Below are positions 53,675-63,824 of a DNA stretch of 64,000 nucleotides, one piece after another. A model generated the notes under the pieces. It was not told where the DNA came from, ran no database searches, and saw only the letters and a list, made by a program, of their open reading frames with translations. The stretch comes from Asparagopsis taxiformis (lineage: Eukaryota; Rhodophyta; Florideophyceae; Bonnemaisoniales; Bonnemaisoniaceae): positions 34,894-98,893 of the forward strand of contig JALQPE010000582.1 in assembly GCA_030407315.1 (NCBI GenBank). Reading direction: 5' to 3'. Position 1 is the first letter of the stretch. Every line of letters starts with the position of its first letter. A program made the position numbers and the translations under genes.

Positions 53675-54945
53675 TGTGGGACTCGTCCCGTATTGCGCTG
53701 CGAGCGGTCGCGGGAGGGACAATTCCAGGCGTCTGGAATGGGCGCCAGGAAGGGTCGCTTAAGCGGTACGCTCGAGAGCGTGAGTGGGTGCTCGATAGGG
53801 AATCAGCCGCGAAGAGCCGCGTTGGGAATCAATGGCCGCGGTGACGTGGCAAGGCAATTGTCGCCCAAGGGCGAATGGGCGCGTGCCGCCTTGCATTGGC
53901 ACCGGGCCACATTGCTTGCGCGGGACCCTTCGGCGAGCGTGCAACGTGTAGCGATATAGGCGCGATTAGTCACACACGTGTGCGAGCGGGAGGATTCTCC
54001 CGTTACAGTTGTGCACGTGTATGTTACGGCTAGCCGTTTCTATTAGTTTACACGTAGCAACGTAGCAGCTTACTCTGTAAGCCCCTGGGCCGCATAAACA
54101 CCCCACAAGGTCCATTGGACGCCGGACCGGGACCATGGGTCCTGGTCCGGTCCCGGCAGTCTCGTTGACCATTTAAGGTCAACGGATTGACCACTAAGCT
54201 ACAATAAAGGTAGATCGTCTCGGTTCCAAATCTTTCGACCGTGGTCGTTTAACTTACAACTAAACGGCGGCGGCAGTTCCCTTACCGATACCCGCTGCTC
54301 CGTCTCGATCTCCAATTGGGGATCGCTCGCACATTTCCCCAATTGCCCGCCGCGAGCCTCCTCCGGCGGGAGTGCACGTGGATTGCCCTAGAGCATTTCG
54401 TCTCCACGGTAGTGGAGAACCTTCCCGCTTCTTTTAACGCCGCTAGGCGACCGGGAGGGGCCTTCCGCCCACCGGGACAAGGCTACCGACTGGGAGTGCT
54501 GTCGGTTGGCACCCCCAGCCGGTCAACCGAAGCCAACGCCCGCAGGCTTTTCAACGGTCCTGACCGCTGCCGTCAGTGGTATCACAGTTGCGGAATACGT
54601 CGTGTGAAAACCACGCGTGGAGGCGACCACAATCCCCGCGGGGATCCATCGCGTTAAGTGCCTAGTTAACCCTTGAGTGGGTTGAGGACGGCCACAGCCG
54701 ATAGATCCCTCCGGCAGGTTAGATCCAGCCGTCCCGGACCCCGCTCTACCACCCGCTACCGGGTTGGGAGACAGGTGTCCGGGCTCCGAGGGATCGATCC
54801 ACCCGACACAGCCCTCGGGCTACTAGGATCGCACGAGGCGTCAACCTCGTGGAATCGGTGCTCTCACTCGTGAGTTCGAAGCCTTATCCCTATCCTCTAA
54901 TCCTCCTCGGAGGTATAATCCATCCACAAGGGCTAAGGTCCTACA
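53675..54945. mobile_element. solo LTR nested in the copia element, 1271 bp
   Basis: Starts TGTGGGAC and ends GTCCTACA, i.e. TG...CA with near-matching inverted ends. CAACA is repeated on both sides (53670-53674 and 54946-54950) as a 5-bp target duplication. Removing it rejoins the copia protease (LLSVGQLTCHHD) to VVFQKLAAYI in one frame, proof of insertion. No long ORF inside, so it is a solo LTR or a terminal-repeat miniature element. Its family has no full copy in this window. It contains a hairpin GTTGACC...GGTCAAC at about 54161-54180 and an AATAAA at about 54203. Confidence 0.85.
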
Positions 54946-54950
54946 CAACA

Positions 54951-55402
54951 TCGTGGTGGCAAGTGAGTTGTCCGACAGAAAGGAGATCGTGAGGGGCGGT
55001 GGGGAGACATACTGCCTTAGGGATGTTAAGCAATGTGTCGTTGTTCACACGTATGGTGGCTGGTCCTTGGTGTGTTGTTAGCACATGGTCGCCGTTGGCT
55101 GTTATGGAGGGGTTGGTGAGTGGTTTCATAGTTGGTTGGGGGTGGCGTAAATGTGTCGGTGTAGCGCCAGAGTCCAGTAAGTAAAAAGAAGAGGAGGAGT
55201 CATTTATTGAACTGTCTGTCACATTTGGTTCATGCTGATACTCAGATGATGTGGTGGCTCTGTCGTTGTGTTGTGATGGTGGAGAAGTATGGGATGATTG
55301 TGGTAATTGGTATATGGTCGGTGGTGTGTGAGGCGGTATGTCATAGTGCGGTTCGGTGTTGTGTATGATTGGGGGCATGTGTTGTGGGTTGTAGTGATCC
55401 AT
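54951..55402 (-). pseudogene. copia aspartic protease region
   Basis: Contains YLLDSGATPTHLRHP, the copia protease active site, and the typical DLLSVGQLT segment before the solo LTR interrupts it. The upstream Pro/His/Ser-rich part belongs to the Gag-protease linker. Confidence 0.8.
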
Positions 55403-55428
55403 GGTGATGGTGGAGTGGGAGAATGGGG

Positions 55429-56440
55429 CTATGGCATGTGCGTTGTGTGGTGAGTTAATAGGGTTGTTTCGCGCATTTTGCTTCTGAATAAGGTTACGTC
55501 TGGTGTAGCAGGATAGAGTCGAGTGGGTCGTGGTGCCGTGAAGGGTACACCATTGGCCGTGGTAACCAGTCGGGGCGGGATATGTGTGGCAAGAGTGGGT
55601 CTTGGTGGGGGATAGGTGTATTTTGGTTTGTGGTGTGCCCGGGGTGAGGGGTGCCGTTGGTGACGTGGGAGAGGGGGGAGGAAAGATTGAACAGGCGGTT
55701 GAGTCGAAGGGGGGTGGAGGGGTGTGTGATGGTTGAGGGATTGGTATGTCGGTGAGGGTATGTGGTGTGAGAATGTGGGAGTGGGGGCTGTGGGAGTAGC
55801 TTTGTCATGTTCGAAAAGCATATTATAGACGAGTGCTAGAGATGGGCGTCTTCCGTCGTGGAAGTTGTGGAAATTGGCGAGTTCTCTGAGTAGAGAGTAC
55901 CATTCAGGTAAGTGATGTAAGCCATTAAGTACGAATTGTACGGTTGTTTGTTCGTCATCAATGTTTGGAAATGCCGAGTTTAACATGATGTCGCGAAGTT
56001 CATTATGTTGATCAATGTAGTCTTGTATAGGAGCGCCCTGTGAGTGCTTGAGCTCGTTTGCACGTCGCCGGAGATTTGCTTCAGAGTGTTGTGGGGGGAT
56101 TATTGATAACTTGTCCTTGAGATAGTGATAGAGGATAGTTGGGGGGCTATTGATAAGGGTGGGGCTGATGGTCTTGAGAATGTCTTTTGAGAGGTGTGGG
56201 AGTATGAGCAGTCTGGTGAGTGCAGTCTTGTGATGGTATTCTTGTCGAGCGATCAGATCGTCAGGGATAGTTGGTTGTGGGCCATGGAGGTAGGGAAGGA
56301 GGTTGTGGATAGTGGCGAGGCTGTCCACAGTGTGGATCCACTGTAAGAGGTTGCTGTGAGTGAGCGGGGGAATGTCGAAATGGGTGGGGGTGGGTAGAGA
56401 AAGAGATGGGGAAGAGGAGGGTGCGGGGAGAGATGGGTTT
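55429..56440 (-). pseudogene. copia Gag
   Basis: Open frame from about 56440, with LLQWIHTVDSLATIHNLLPYL, ILYHYLKDKLS, and LNSAFPNIDDEQTTVQFVLNGL, which match copia Gag. An ATG at 56463 is in a different frame, so one base is off. The usual CCHC knuckle was not found. The C-terminal part is Pro/His-rich. Confidence 0.75.
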
Positions 56441-56657
56441 TGTTTGTGAGGGTGGTTGCGTCATGTTGATGATGGGGGAGGGGGTTGGTGAAAGTTCAAG
56501 GAGGGCTTGGGGAAGGTGTTCAAGTTCGAGTTGTCGTTGGCGCCGAATGTTGTAGCGCATGCGGCGATCAGCTCGTGGATCGGGTTGGGATGGTGGCGGT
56601 ATCGTGGCGATATTAGTAGAGGCGTGGGAGGGTGGGATGTGTTAGGGATCGGTAACG

Positions 56658-56674
56658 TCTGGGCTCATAACCTG
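56658..56674 (-). other. copia primer binding site, complementary to an internal tRNA-Met segment
   Basis: The plus strand reads CTGGGCTCATAACCTG, which is the anticodon arm of a methionine tRNA (CAT anticodon). The minus strand (GGTTATGAGCCCAG) would therefore pair with a cleaved half-tRNA, as in Drosophila copia. It directly adjoins the LTR. Confidence 0.65.
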
Positions 56675-56806
56675 TTGAATGTGTTGTGTGATCGTCGTCG
56701 CTTGGACTACATTTTATTGTCTGTTCATCGTCCTTGTGACAGTTTAAATACTCTTGTTAGTGTACTGTAATTGTATCTGCTGTAATTATGGGATGATCAT
56801 CCGACA
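56673..56806 (-). repeat. copia 5' LTR, about 134 bp
   Basis: Plus-strand limits TGTTGAAT and CATCCGACA, so TG...CA. On the coding strand TATTTAAA (about 56745-56752) precedes AATAAA (about 56710-56716), a sensible U3-R-U5 order. The outer end is inferred without a partner LTR or target duplication. Confidence 0.5.
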
Positions 56807-57390
56807 TTGAGCTCCCCGGCGGTGCGTATGACAGGCTGTCTTGTATTAGCATCCTGACAGATCTCACATTTCCTTTGTTCGAAACTTTTTCAACTGTTTT
56901 AAAGAATTGAAATTTTACAATGTCGACATGACGAAGACATCAACGCAACAACCTTGATAGCCAACAGTCCAATGCAAACCGTTTTATATTTACTAACCCC
57001 CTGTGAATTGTTTATTTGAATGTTACAGCGAACGGGGGAAACGGGCATGACACGTTGTACCCCATTCCAGTCGAATCACGCACACCGGCGCATATGCGAA
57101 AACAGAGTATAAAACGAACTTCGCCATGAAAAGCTGTGCAATAGTTTAAGGGTGTCTTATAATTACTGTCCGCACTGTAGTTGCTTGGTCGTTTATTCCC
57201 CCCCCCCCCCCCGCGATCGTCGGCGGAGGTTTATCTATGTTTATAAGAGCATCACGTAAGGACAGAATAACGAAGTCAGGAGAAAGGATTATCCTCTAAC
57301 ATACTTCAACCACTGCAGAAACTCTGGCGTGTTTCTCGCACGAAGCGCGCGGCAGCGCGCAGGGGGCCCTTGTTCACCCGAGTAACTATT
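56807..57390. other. spacer with a poly-C run, no gene
   Basis: Holds 15 consecutive C bases at 57198-57212 and a TATAAAA at 57108-57114 with no ORF after it. Nothing else supported. Confidence 0.5.
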
Positions 57391-58791
57391 CTACCAGTCT
57401 GAAATGCGGCCTCGAGGACAAGAATTTCCCCCATCTGCACTACCCATAATCTCTTCTCCCAGGTACGGTACAGAGCTTGTAGCATCCATCGATAAATGCA
57501 GTACTCCAGACCGATCTGTTTTCACAAGGCCCACAGAGAAGTTTGTCTTTCTCCTCCTCCCGTTACAATCGTCTCCTCGGATCTCTCGATCGAATGCACT
57601 ATACATCGCTGCAGGATAGTCCAGTGGAACGTTGATCACTTTTCGCACACATCTGCTGAATATGACGACAAGAAAAGCAAGTCCTAATACAACTATCAGC
57701 GGAGTGACGAGCGTTGTATTGATGACTAAAGTGTTGACTGCCTCAACGTCTTCATTGTCTTGGACCATGCCGACATCTCCAGGGAGTCCCATTGCTATCA
57801 TGGCAATCACTCTCCCGGCTTGATCAAAATTCGGTTGAATACCAGTAGGGGCCTGATGACTTCCAAGCGTTTGTCTGAAGTAATCTAACATCAGAAACAT
57901 TCGTAGACTACACCCAATACAGCCAGACTCTGTGAATGTATTATTACCGATCATGACCATTGATGAATATCTGACATCAAGTGCTGGCTTTGGCTTGGAA
58001 ATGTCTGAGAAGACGGTCAAAAATCCATCTCCAGAGTTGAGGAACTCCAAGCAGACAAAAGAAGTGGAATTGGGAGGAAAAACGAAATGTATACAATGTC
58101 TTACATGTGTTCCATTTTCTCTTCGCTTACCAAGGAACTCACGATCAAGTTCAACGTCAACATATTCAGCATTACTTGCAACAATTTCCGACATAACTTT
58201 GCTGGATAATGCAGTACCAGTTTCCTTCCCTATTCCATTATTTGTTCTCGCGCAACTGAATGCATGTGCTTCTGTAGTCCCCAACGTGCATGGATTATCA
58301 AACACAAAACCAGTACTACTGCCAGTGTAGCACCTTCCATCTGCCCGTACCCTTACTTCATGCAATTTACTCCCTTCCAAACGCAAACATGCTTCCATCA
58401 CACCCATCTCGATACTCAACATTTCATTGTCATATACATCTTCAACAGAGGTTGAGAGTCCTCTAAGCTGAATTTGACTTCCCCTCTCCCTGTTCTCCAA
58501 TTCATACTCAAATGCAAACTCTGCCAGTAGCAATACAGCCAGAATCGTCGAAAACGCAATCAACTTCCATAAGAATCCAAACACGCCGCCGAGAATCGGC
58601 CCAGAGAAATCGCGCCGAGTGCCAAAGCCAGTCCATATTCGAACTGGCCTGCCAGACTTGACAATTCTCTGGGCTCGGATGCGGTTTATTTGGTCCAAAG
58701 CGGGTTCTATGACTGCAACGATGAGAATTTCAAGCAACAGAAATTTGATAACATTTGCCAGCCCCGAGTTGATTTGAATTCGCCATGACAT
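57391..58791 (-). CDS. hypothetical membrane protein, 466 aa
   Basis: Intact ORF, ATG at 58789-58791. Two hydrophobic spans near the N-terminus (about residues 11-30, FLLLEILIVAVIEPAL; and 66-92, GGVFGFLWKLIAFSTILAVLLLAEFAF). A long region with six or more Cys and N-glycosylation sequons (NGT, NST, NNT, NTT) looks extracytoplasmic. A third span at about residues 364-384 (LVTPLIVVLGLAFLVVIF) precedes a basic cytosolic tail. No known family was recognised. It lies 600 bp from the cysteine-rich secreted protein cluster and may act at the cell surface with it. Confidence 0.7.
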   Translation of the reverse strand: MSWRIQINSGLANVIKFLLLEILIVAVIEPALDQINRIRAQRIVKSGRPVRIWTGFGTRRDFSGPILGGVFGFLWKLIAFSTILAVLLLAEFAFEYELENRERGSQIQLRGLSTSVEDVYDNEMLSIEMGVMEACLRLEGSKLHEVRVRADGRCYTGSSTGFVFDNPCTLGTTEAHAFSCARTNNGIGKETGTALSSKVMSEIVASNAEYVDVELDREFLGKRRENGTHVRHCIHFVFPPNSTSFVCLEFLNSGDGFLTVFSDISKPKPALDVRYSSMVMIGNNTFTESGCIGCSLRMFLMLDYFRQTLGSHQAPTGIQPNFDQAGRVIAMIAMGLPGDVGMVQDNEDVEAVNTLVINTTLVTPLIVVLGLAFLVVIFSRCVRKVINVPLDYPAAMYSAFDREIRGDDCNGRRRKTNFSVGLVKTDRSGVLHLSMDATSSVPYLGEEIMGSADGGNSCPRGRISDW

Positions 58792-59259
58792 ATCGAAAGC
58801 TCTGCAGTGATAGGTTGGTCCTATTCAAGAATAGAGTGGTTTTGGCACTACCTGATGTGGCAGCTGGGTGTCCTCAAGTTGAATAGAATATTTTATACTG
58901 CTCTGAAGTGAATTTCAAATTCGTCAGCAGGCATCGCAAAGAACGCGCAGCTTCCCTGAGAGTAGTGAAATGAATAGTCTTTCCAAGGCATGGTACATGT
59001 GCATAAATACCAATGAAGGAGGACAAAAATAGGTTGCTTTAGCGCCGTATAGACATATTGAAACGCTGAAATGTGGGTTGTCTGCTCATTTTCGTATTGC
59101 GCGAGGTAAAACCCCTGCTTCCAAATTTAGAAGCGTGCAGACTGCTATGATTATAGATTGGAACAATGAAAAGAAATGGTATTGTTGCCGGTAACGATGG
59201 GAGCTCGGGGATATGCTATACAACTTTGCTTCATCATTGGTATGATGTGTATCATCCGC

Positions 59260-59646
59260 TTATTGTACAATTCTTTCATAGTGGAAGCGACTAAATCGAC
59301 CTGGTGGACTAGGCGTACATTGCACAGCGCCACGTTCCGAAATTGTGCCCATAGGACACCTTTGGCACATTGATGATGAGTTATCCGATTTGAAGGTTCC
59401 AGGAGAGCATCGTCGACACATATTTCTACGAAAATCGCTTCCAGGAGGACACATTGATGCTGTAGTGTCTGTGCAATCTTGAATAGTTGTTGAGCCTTCT
59501 GGAGCAAATGTGTCTGTGGGACATAGTGTGCACTCATTGTTGAGATTTGCCGAGCTGAAGGTAGCGGGTGGGCAGGTTACACATTGCATTCCATTTGTAC
59601 AAAGCATGATACCTGGCGAACTGAAGGAGCCAATAATTGGCTTCAT
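59260..59646 (-). pseudogene. partial duplicate of the cysteine-rich gene at 60763-62496
   Basis: About 110 residues, from TNGMQCVTCPPATF to ERGAVQCTP, nearly identical in DNA and protein to residues about 125-240 of the 577-aa protein (plus about 61800-62140). The duplicate has an unrelated head, a Cys-to-Ser change (CTPSPPG), and ends soon after. So it is a truncated, fairly recent copy. 58792-59260 holds only its worn downstream flank. Confidence 0.85.
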
Positions 59647-60010
59647 ATCAAATTGAGACTCTCCGGAGGGACTAAGCGTCGAAAATGACAGAATATGTAT
59701 GCATCACATACATGTTGTCGCATGTCGTAAGCGAGTGTACGACAGAGATTATAACAATAAATCTGTAGTTGTTATCACCCCGGAAATTATATATTCACAC
59801 TTGAATAGACGAGAGGTCGTCGCAAGCTCAGTTCACAATATTCAAAATCACGTCATCGTCATGATGTGGATTGAGTGCCTACAAGAAAGGCCTATCGGTT
59901 CTCTTCAAGAAAGCTGATTTGAAAGAGGTTTGTTGTCTTCTTTTCGTTCTTGAATTACACCCTCTCGCTTTACGAGTCACAAGTTTTGCAGCGATACTCA
60001 TTCTAAACTA

Positions 60011-60502
60011 TTACAACTCTGTTGCGTTGTCTCTACTCATCGAGAAATGATATGATACTGGAGAGTCTCGAATAGCTGTGTCATCAACAGTAATTTGGTA
60101 GAGCTTGTTTCGATTCCAGTCGTGGGACGACCATACACCAAGGGTTTGGTGGACGAGTCGGTGAAGATGTAGCACGAAAGTGGTATCTTCGAGGTTGAAC
60201 TCGGCGTTTAGGTTGGCCGAGATAATCCTCATACATAAAACAAACATGCATTGTCCCAGAAGATTTTGCTTGTATATTGTACTGTTCTAGAAGGGTAGAT
60301 TCATTCCATGCCGCTTGAATACAAGGGTAGATCGCAGTGCTATTGTGTCTGAAACGAGATGATATGTTCGTAGAAATTGTATGACTGGATCAGAAGCATT
60401 CAAAGCGAGGTGTTGGCTCAACCTAATTGATGAGTGACAGTATTTCATACTGCGTTGGGTGGTATGTGTGCATTGGTGATCACATCCGTTGCAAGTTTTC
60501 AA
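60011..60502 (-). pseudogene. small broken ORF, function unknown
   Basis: Two minus ORFs, 60287-60502 and 60011-60247, share one frame and are parted only by a TAG at 60287-60289. Together about 160 residues, including LHRLVHQTLGVWSSHDWNRNK. No family recognised. Nearby 59647-60010 and 60503-60762 show nothing. Confidence 0.35.
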
Positions 60503-60762
60503 GGCGCCACGGATACATGTGTGAGCTCCTTATACACAACGGGGTTGACAACTTGTAACCATTAACAGAGGAGCGTGTAGACGCGCACGCAATTCATCAA
60601 CCGTCGACAAGAGATATCATGAGATAGAGACAATCATTGCTGAAATTTGTCTGCATATGCAAAATATTTCTCATGCAAGTGGCGTGATGCGGCAACAACT
60701 CCAGCCATTTATCGTGTACCCAGTTTTCTGATCAATTTCTCCTAAACCATGACAGGCTGTCT

Positions 60763-62496
60763 CTAAACCAAAAAGCTCAAACACCGCGTCTGTCCTTGGT
60801 CATATGTAAACGTACCCGGTGGACAGCGCTCGCAATGTGCCGCCCCACTCGAGTCTACGAAACTATCGATCGGGCACAGCTCGCAAAAATCGCTTCCCCC
60901 CCTTGCATTGAACGAGCCCGGTTCGCATTTCAGACACTCCTGATCCAAGCGTCCACTAAACGTGCCAGCCGGACAGAGTCGGCACGCACCACCTTGCATT
61001 CCCCTGCCTTCACCACACGCGCATTTGGACCCGTCTTCCGGATCTCGCGACATTCCGTTGGGACATCGTCGACAAGTGAGTCCGTCACTGAAGAAATTGA
61101 AATTGCAGTCGTCACACACAAATGTCCGGAATGGATCTGAACGCGGCCTCGCGCCTGGACGGCATCTCCTGCACGTTTGGTTGGGCGGCGTGCTTCTTCT
61201 GCATATCCTTGGAACGCAAATTGCCGGTCCAAATTCTCCCTCTCGATTGAATCCGACCGGGCATCCGGTTTGCTCGTCGCGACACGAATCGATGTTCTGT
61301 AATGAGAATGAGAAGAAGAACAAATCACGAGGGCCGATATTCGTGGATGTGCCAGGTGGACATGCGATGCATTTGGTCCCATCTTCGGATGGAATCAGGT
61401 TGTCTGGACATCTCTCACACTCGCTCATTCCGCTTCTCGGCGCCACAAATCCTACTTCACACGGCGAACATGACGTGAATGAGCCGGCAGTACCGGGCGG
61501 GCATGGCTCACAGGAACCGCTCTCGGTCATAATTGTACCGCCAATACATTCGCACTGGAAGAAGACCATCGACCATTCCGCAGGACAGCGCTTGCACTCG
61601 GTAGCATTGTTTTCAGCTGCGATGAGACCAGGCGGACATGCTTCACACATTCCAGTTTCAAGATTTATACGATGTCTACCATCTTCACATCGCACACATG
61701 CCCCGGATGCATTCTCGATGGCATCTGGTGGGCACGGTCCGTTGATTCGTCTGCAAATGGTAGATCCGGTTCCTAGCGAAGTGGTGCCTCGTACACATCG
61801 TTCACATTCATTGGAGAAGCGACTGAATCGACCTGGTGGACATGGCGTACATTGCACAGCGCCACGTTCCGAAATTGTGCCCATAGGACATCCCTGACAC
61901 AATGATGATGAGTTGTCCGGTTTGAAGGTTCCAGGAGAGCATCGTCGACACATATTTCTGCGAAAATCGCTTCCAGGAGGACACATTGATGCTGTAGTGT
62001 CTGTGCAATCTTGAATAGTTGTTGAGCCTTCTGGAGCAAATGTATCTGTGGGACATGGTGTACACTCATTGTTGAGATTTGCCGAGCTGAAGGTAGCGGG
62101 TGGGCAGGTTACACATTGCATTCCATTTGTACTTAGCATAGTGCCTGGACCACATTTGAGGCATTGCTCAACGCTGTTGGCACCAGGGCGGGATTGTGTT
62201 TCTGGTGGACAAGATTGGCAGCCAGAGCCTGGCGCACTGAAGGTGTCGGCTGGACAGGGTAGACACAAGTCACGGCCTTGTGAGCCAGTACTGACAGTAG
62301 TTGTTCCAGCTGGACATGGGAGGCAGGAATCAGCCTCGAATCGGGATTGGAATGTTGCCACAGGGCAAGGTGAGCATGAGTCTGCGTTTCGGAAGGAACC
62401 TGGTCGGCATCTTTGGGATAAGGCGGGTGTGAGGACAGAGAAGCAGATGAAAAGAAGTGAGATCACAGATGAGGGAGAAATGCGTCGAGGTTTCAT
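60763..62496 (-). CDS. secreted cysteine-rich protein with Eph-receptor-like (GCC2/GCC3) repeats
   Basis: Intact 577-aa ORF. Signal peptide of about 27 residues (SVISLLFICFSVLTPALS). The rest is about ten repeats of the pattern C-x2-C-P-x-G-T-F/x...C-x2-C (CPPATFSSANLNNECTPCP, CPAGTFSGRLDQECLKC, CPPGTFTYDQGQTRC), the ephrin-receptor-like GCC2/GCC3 module, which folds by disulfides. No transmembrane segment after the signal, so probably secreted or wall-bound. A TATA-like AATATAAC lies about 65 bp upstream (plus 62557-62564). Divergent from a related gene at 62784, so a tandem family. Role unknown; adhesion or recognition would be a guess. Confidence 0.85.
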   Translation of the reverse strand: MKPRRISPSSVISLLFICFSVLTPALSQRCRPGSFRNADSCSPCPVATFQSRFEADSCLPCPAGTTTVSTGSQGRDLCLPCPADTFSAPGSGCQSCPPETQSRPGANSVEQCLKCGPGTMLSTNGMQCVTCPPATFSSANLNNECTPCPTDTFAPEGSTTIQDCTDTTASMCPPGSDFRRNMCRRCSPGTFKPDNSSSLCQGCPMGTISERGAVQCTPCPPGRFSRFSNECERCVRGTTSLGTGSTICRRINGPCPPDAIENASGACVRCEDGRHRINLETGMCEACPPGLIAAENNATECKRCPAEWSMVFFQCECIGGTIMTESGSCEPCPPGTAGSFTSCSPCEVGFVAPRSGMSECERCPDNLIPSEDGTKCIACPPGTSTNIGPRDLFFFSFSLQNIDSCRDEQTGCPVGFNREGEFGPAICVPRICRRSTPPNQTCRRCRPGARPRSDPFRTFVCDDCNFNFFSDGLTCRRCPNGMSRDPEDGSKCACGEGRGMQGGACRLCPAGTFSGRLDQECLKCEPGSFNARGGSDFCELCPIDSFVDSSGAAHCERCPPGTFTYDQGQTRCLSFLV

Positions 62497-62731
62497 GGTT
62501 GGGAGAAGATTGGGGGAGGGATGCAGTGTGTGCAGATTGGTGTTGTGTGAGTCTATGTTATATTCACAAAAGAGATTTCAGGAGGATCCATTGTGGAAGG
62601 GTGAATCAATGTGCATTGGAAGCATTCACCGCTGTGTCTCGTGACGAAGCCCTTTTCGGGTAGCGTACAGTGCATCCCATCGAATGCTCAGCCCAGCATC
62701 ATGTTTGATCCGTATCGTCACGTATGAAACG

Positions 62732-62740
62732 TATAAATAA
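62732..62740 (+). promoter_or_regulatory. TATA box of the 62784 gene
   Basis: TATAAATAA, 52 bp before the ATG, mirrored by the one for the divergent 62496 gene. The 62497-62783 gap is the shared promoter region. Confidence 0.65.
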
Positions 62741-62783
62741 TCGCGGACCACCGTCTACCAGATATCACATTCACACACACATC

Positions 62784-63824
62784 ATGGCTTTTTCTCACCC
62801 ACCTGCCTGCTATTTGCTTTGGTGCTGCTTCAAGCCGTCACCGATGCAAACGGCCAACGCCCGCCCTGTCCGCGAGGGCGCACTCTGGTCGACGGCGTGT
62901 GTGTAGACTGTCCAACTGGAACCTTTTCACAAGACGGACTATGCATCCCGTGTCCACCGGGACAGTTTAATCCGCGTCCCAGAGCGCCGTCCTGTCGAAT
63001 TTGTCCACCCGGCTCATTCGCAAGCGAACTAGCAACCGTTCGTTGCCAACTATGCCATGCCGCGAAATTCTGCCGCTCTCAACTTTGGCTCCGCTGAATG
63101 TCGCGCCTCCTGTCTGTCCGGCTGTCCGCAATGCGCCCCTGGTTTCGGTTTCAATCGTGACACCAGGACGTGCCAACGATGCGCCGCAGATCGAATCAGT
63201 GCTGACTATAGTGCGACGCCATGCTTCCCGTGCAGCACTGGCGCTGTTCCCAATGCACAGCACACGAAATGCATATGTCCCGCAGGAATGCTGGTGCAGA
63301 AACTCAGCGCCGGCGTCAGTTTTCGCAAATGTTTCGACGGGGCTACATACTCCGGACGGCGAAATCTGTCGGTGTGAGGCGGACCGAATTGCAGTGCGCA
63401 GTCAGAACACGTTTCAGAATCCGGAATTGATCGAATGTCGATGCGGTCTCGGTATGAAGAGTGTGAACGGCACGTGCGAAACGTGCACCGATGAGGATCG
63501 AGGAATAATTTCGAGTGCAACGTTTGTGAAACAGGATCGGGGGTTAGGAACGGTCGGTGTCGACCGTGCAGAGGGAACAGTGTTCAGCCTGTGAGAGGTG
63601 TGCGCACATGCCAACCGTGCGCCGATGGATTGGTGGCCACCCAAGATAAAACGCAATGCATTTGCGCGCCTGGAAGCGGACGCGATGCGGATGGCAAGTG
63701 TGTGACGTGCGCTGCAGGGTCGGTCAGCACTCGAGAAGGGATTTGTGTGAGATGCCAAGGATCACTCATCAGCCGCAGACCAGGCTCGAGCAAATGCTCA
63801 AGTTGTCGAGAGTTGGACTGGTAA
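62784..63824 (+). pseudogene. cysteine-rich GCC2/GCC3 paralogue, frameshifted
   Basis: ATG 62784 starts a signal-like segment (MAFSHPPACYLL), and the cysteine repeats follow in changing frames. One frame gives CPTGTFSQDGLCIPCPPGQF, the next CPQCAPGFGFNRDTRTCQRC, then CRCGLGMKSVNGTCETC, then CAPGSGRDADGKCVTC, ending at 63824. Breaks are near 62820, 63070, 63350 and 63490, each of one or two bases. The module type matches the gene at 60763-62496, from which it diverges. Probably a dead copy; introns are not evident. 63825-64000 shows nothing. Confidence 0.75.

Larger units (their letters stand above)
51786..56806 (-). mobile_element. Ty1/copia LTR retrotransposon, 3'-truncated
   Basis: Minus-strand element: 5' LTR and primer site at the right (56658-56806), then Gag, aspartic protease, integrase, and only the first few residues of reverse transcriptase before it stops at the palindrome array. 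Integrase ahead of RT is the copia order. A 1271-bp solo LTR is inserted between protease and integrase. RT/RNase H and the 3' LTR were not found in the window; the truncation point may mark the edge of another insertion. Gag has a frame change near 56.4 kb. Confidence 0.85.

Noticed and set aside
54150..54220. tRNA gene on the minus strand (TAGCTTAGTGGTCAA looks like an A box)
   Set aside because: No T-arm or acceptor stem can be formed; it lies inside the solo LTR.
57108..57180. Promoter of an unseen plus-strand gene at 57.1 kb
   Set aside because: TATAAAA is present, but the only ATG after it gives seven codons.
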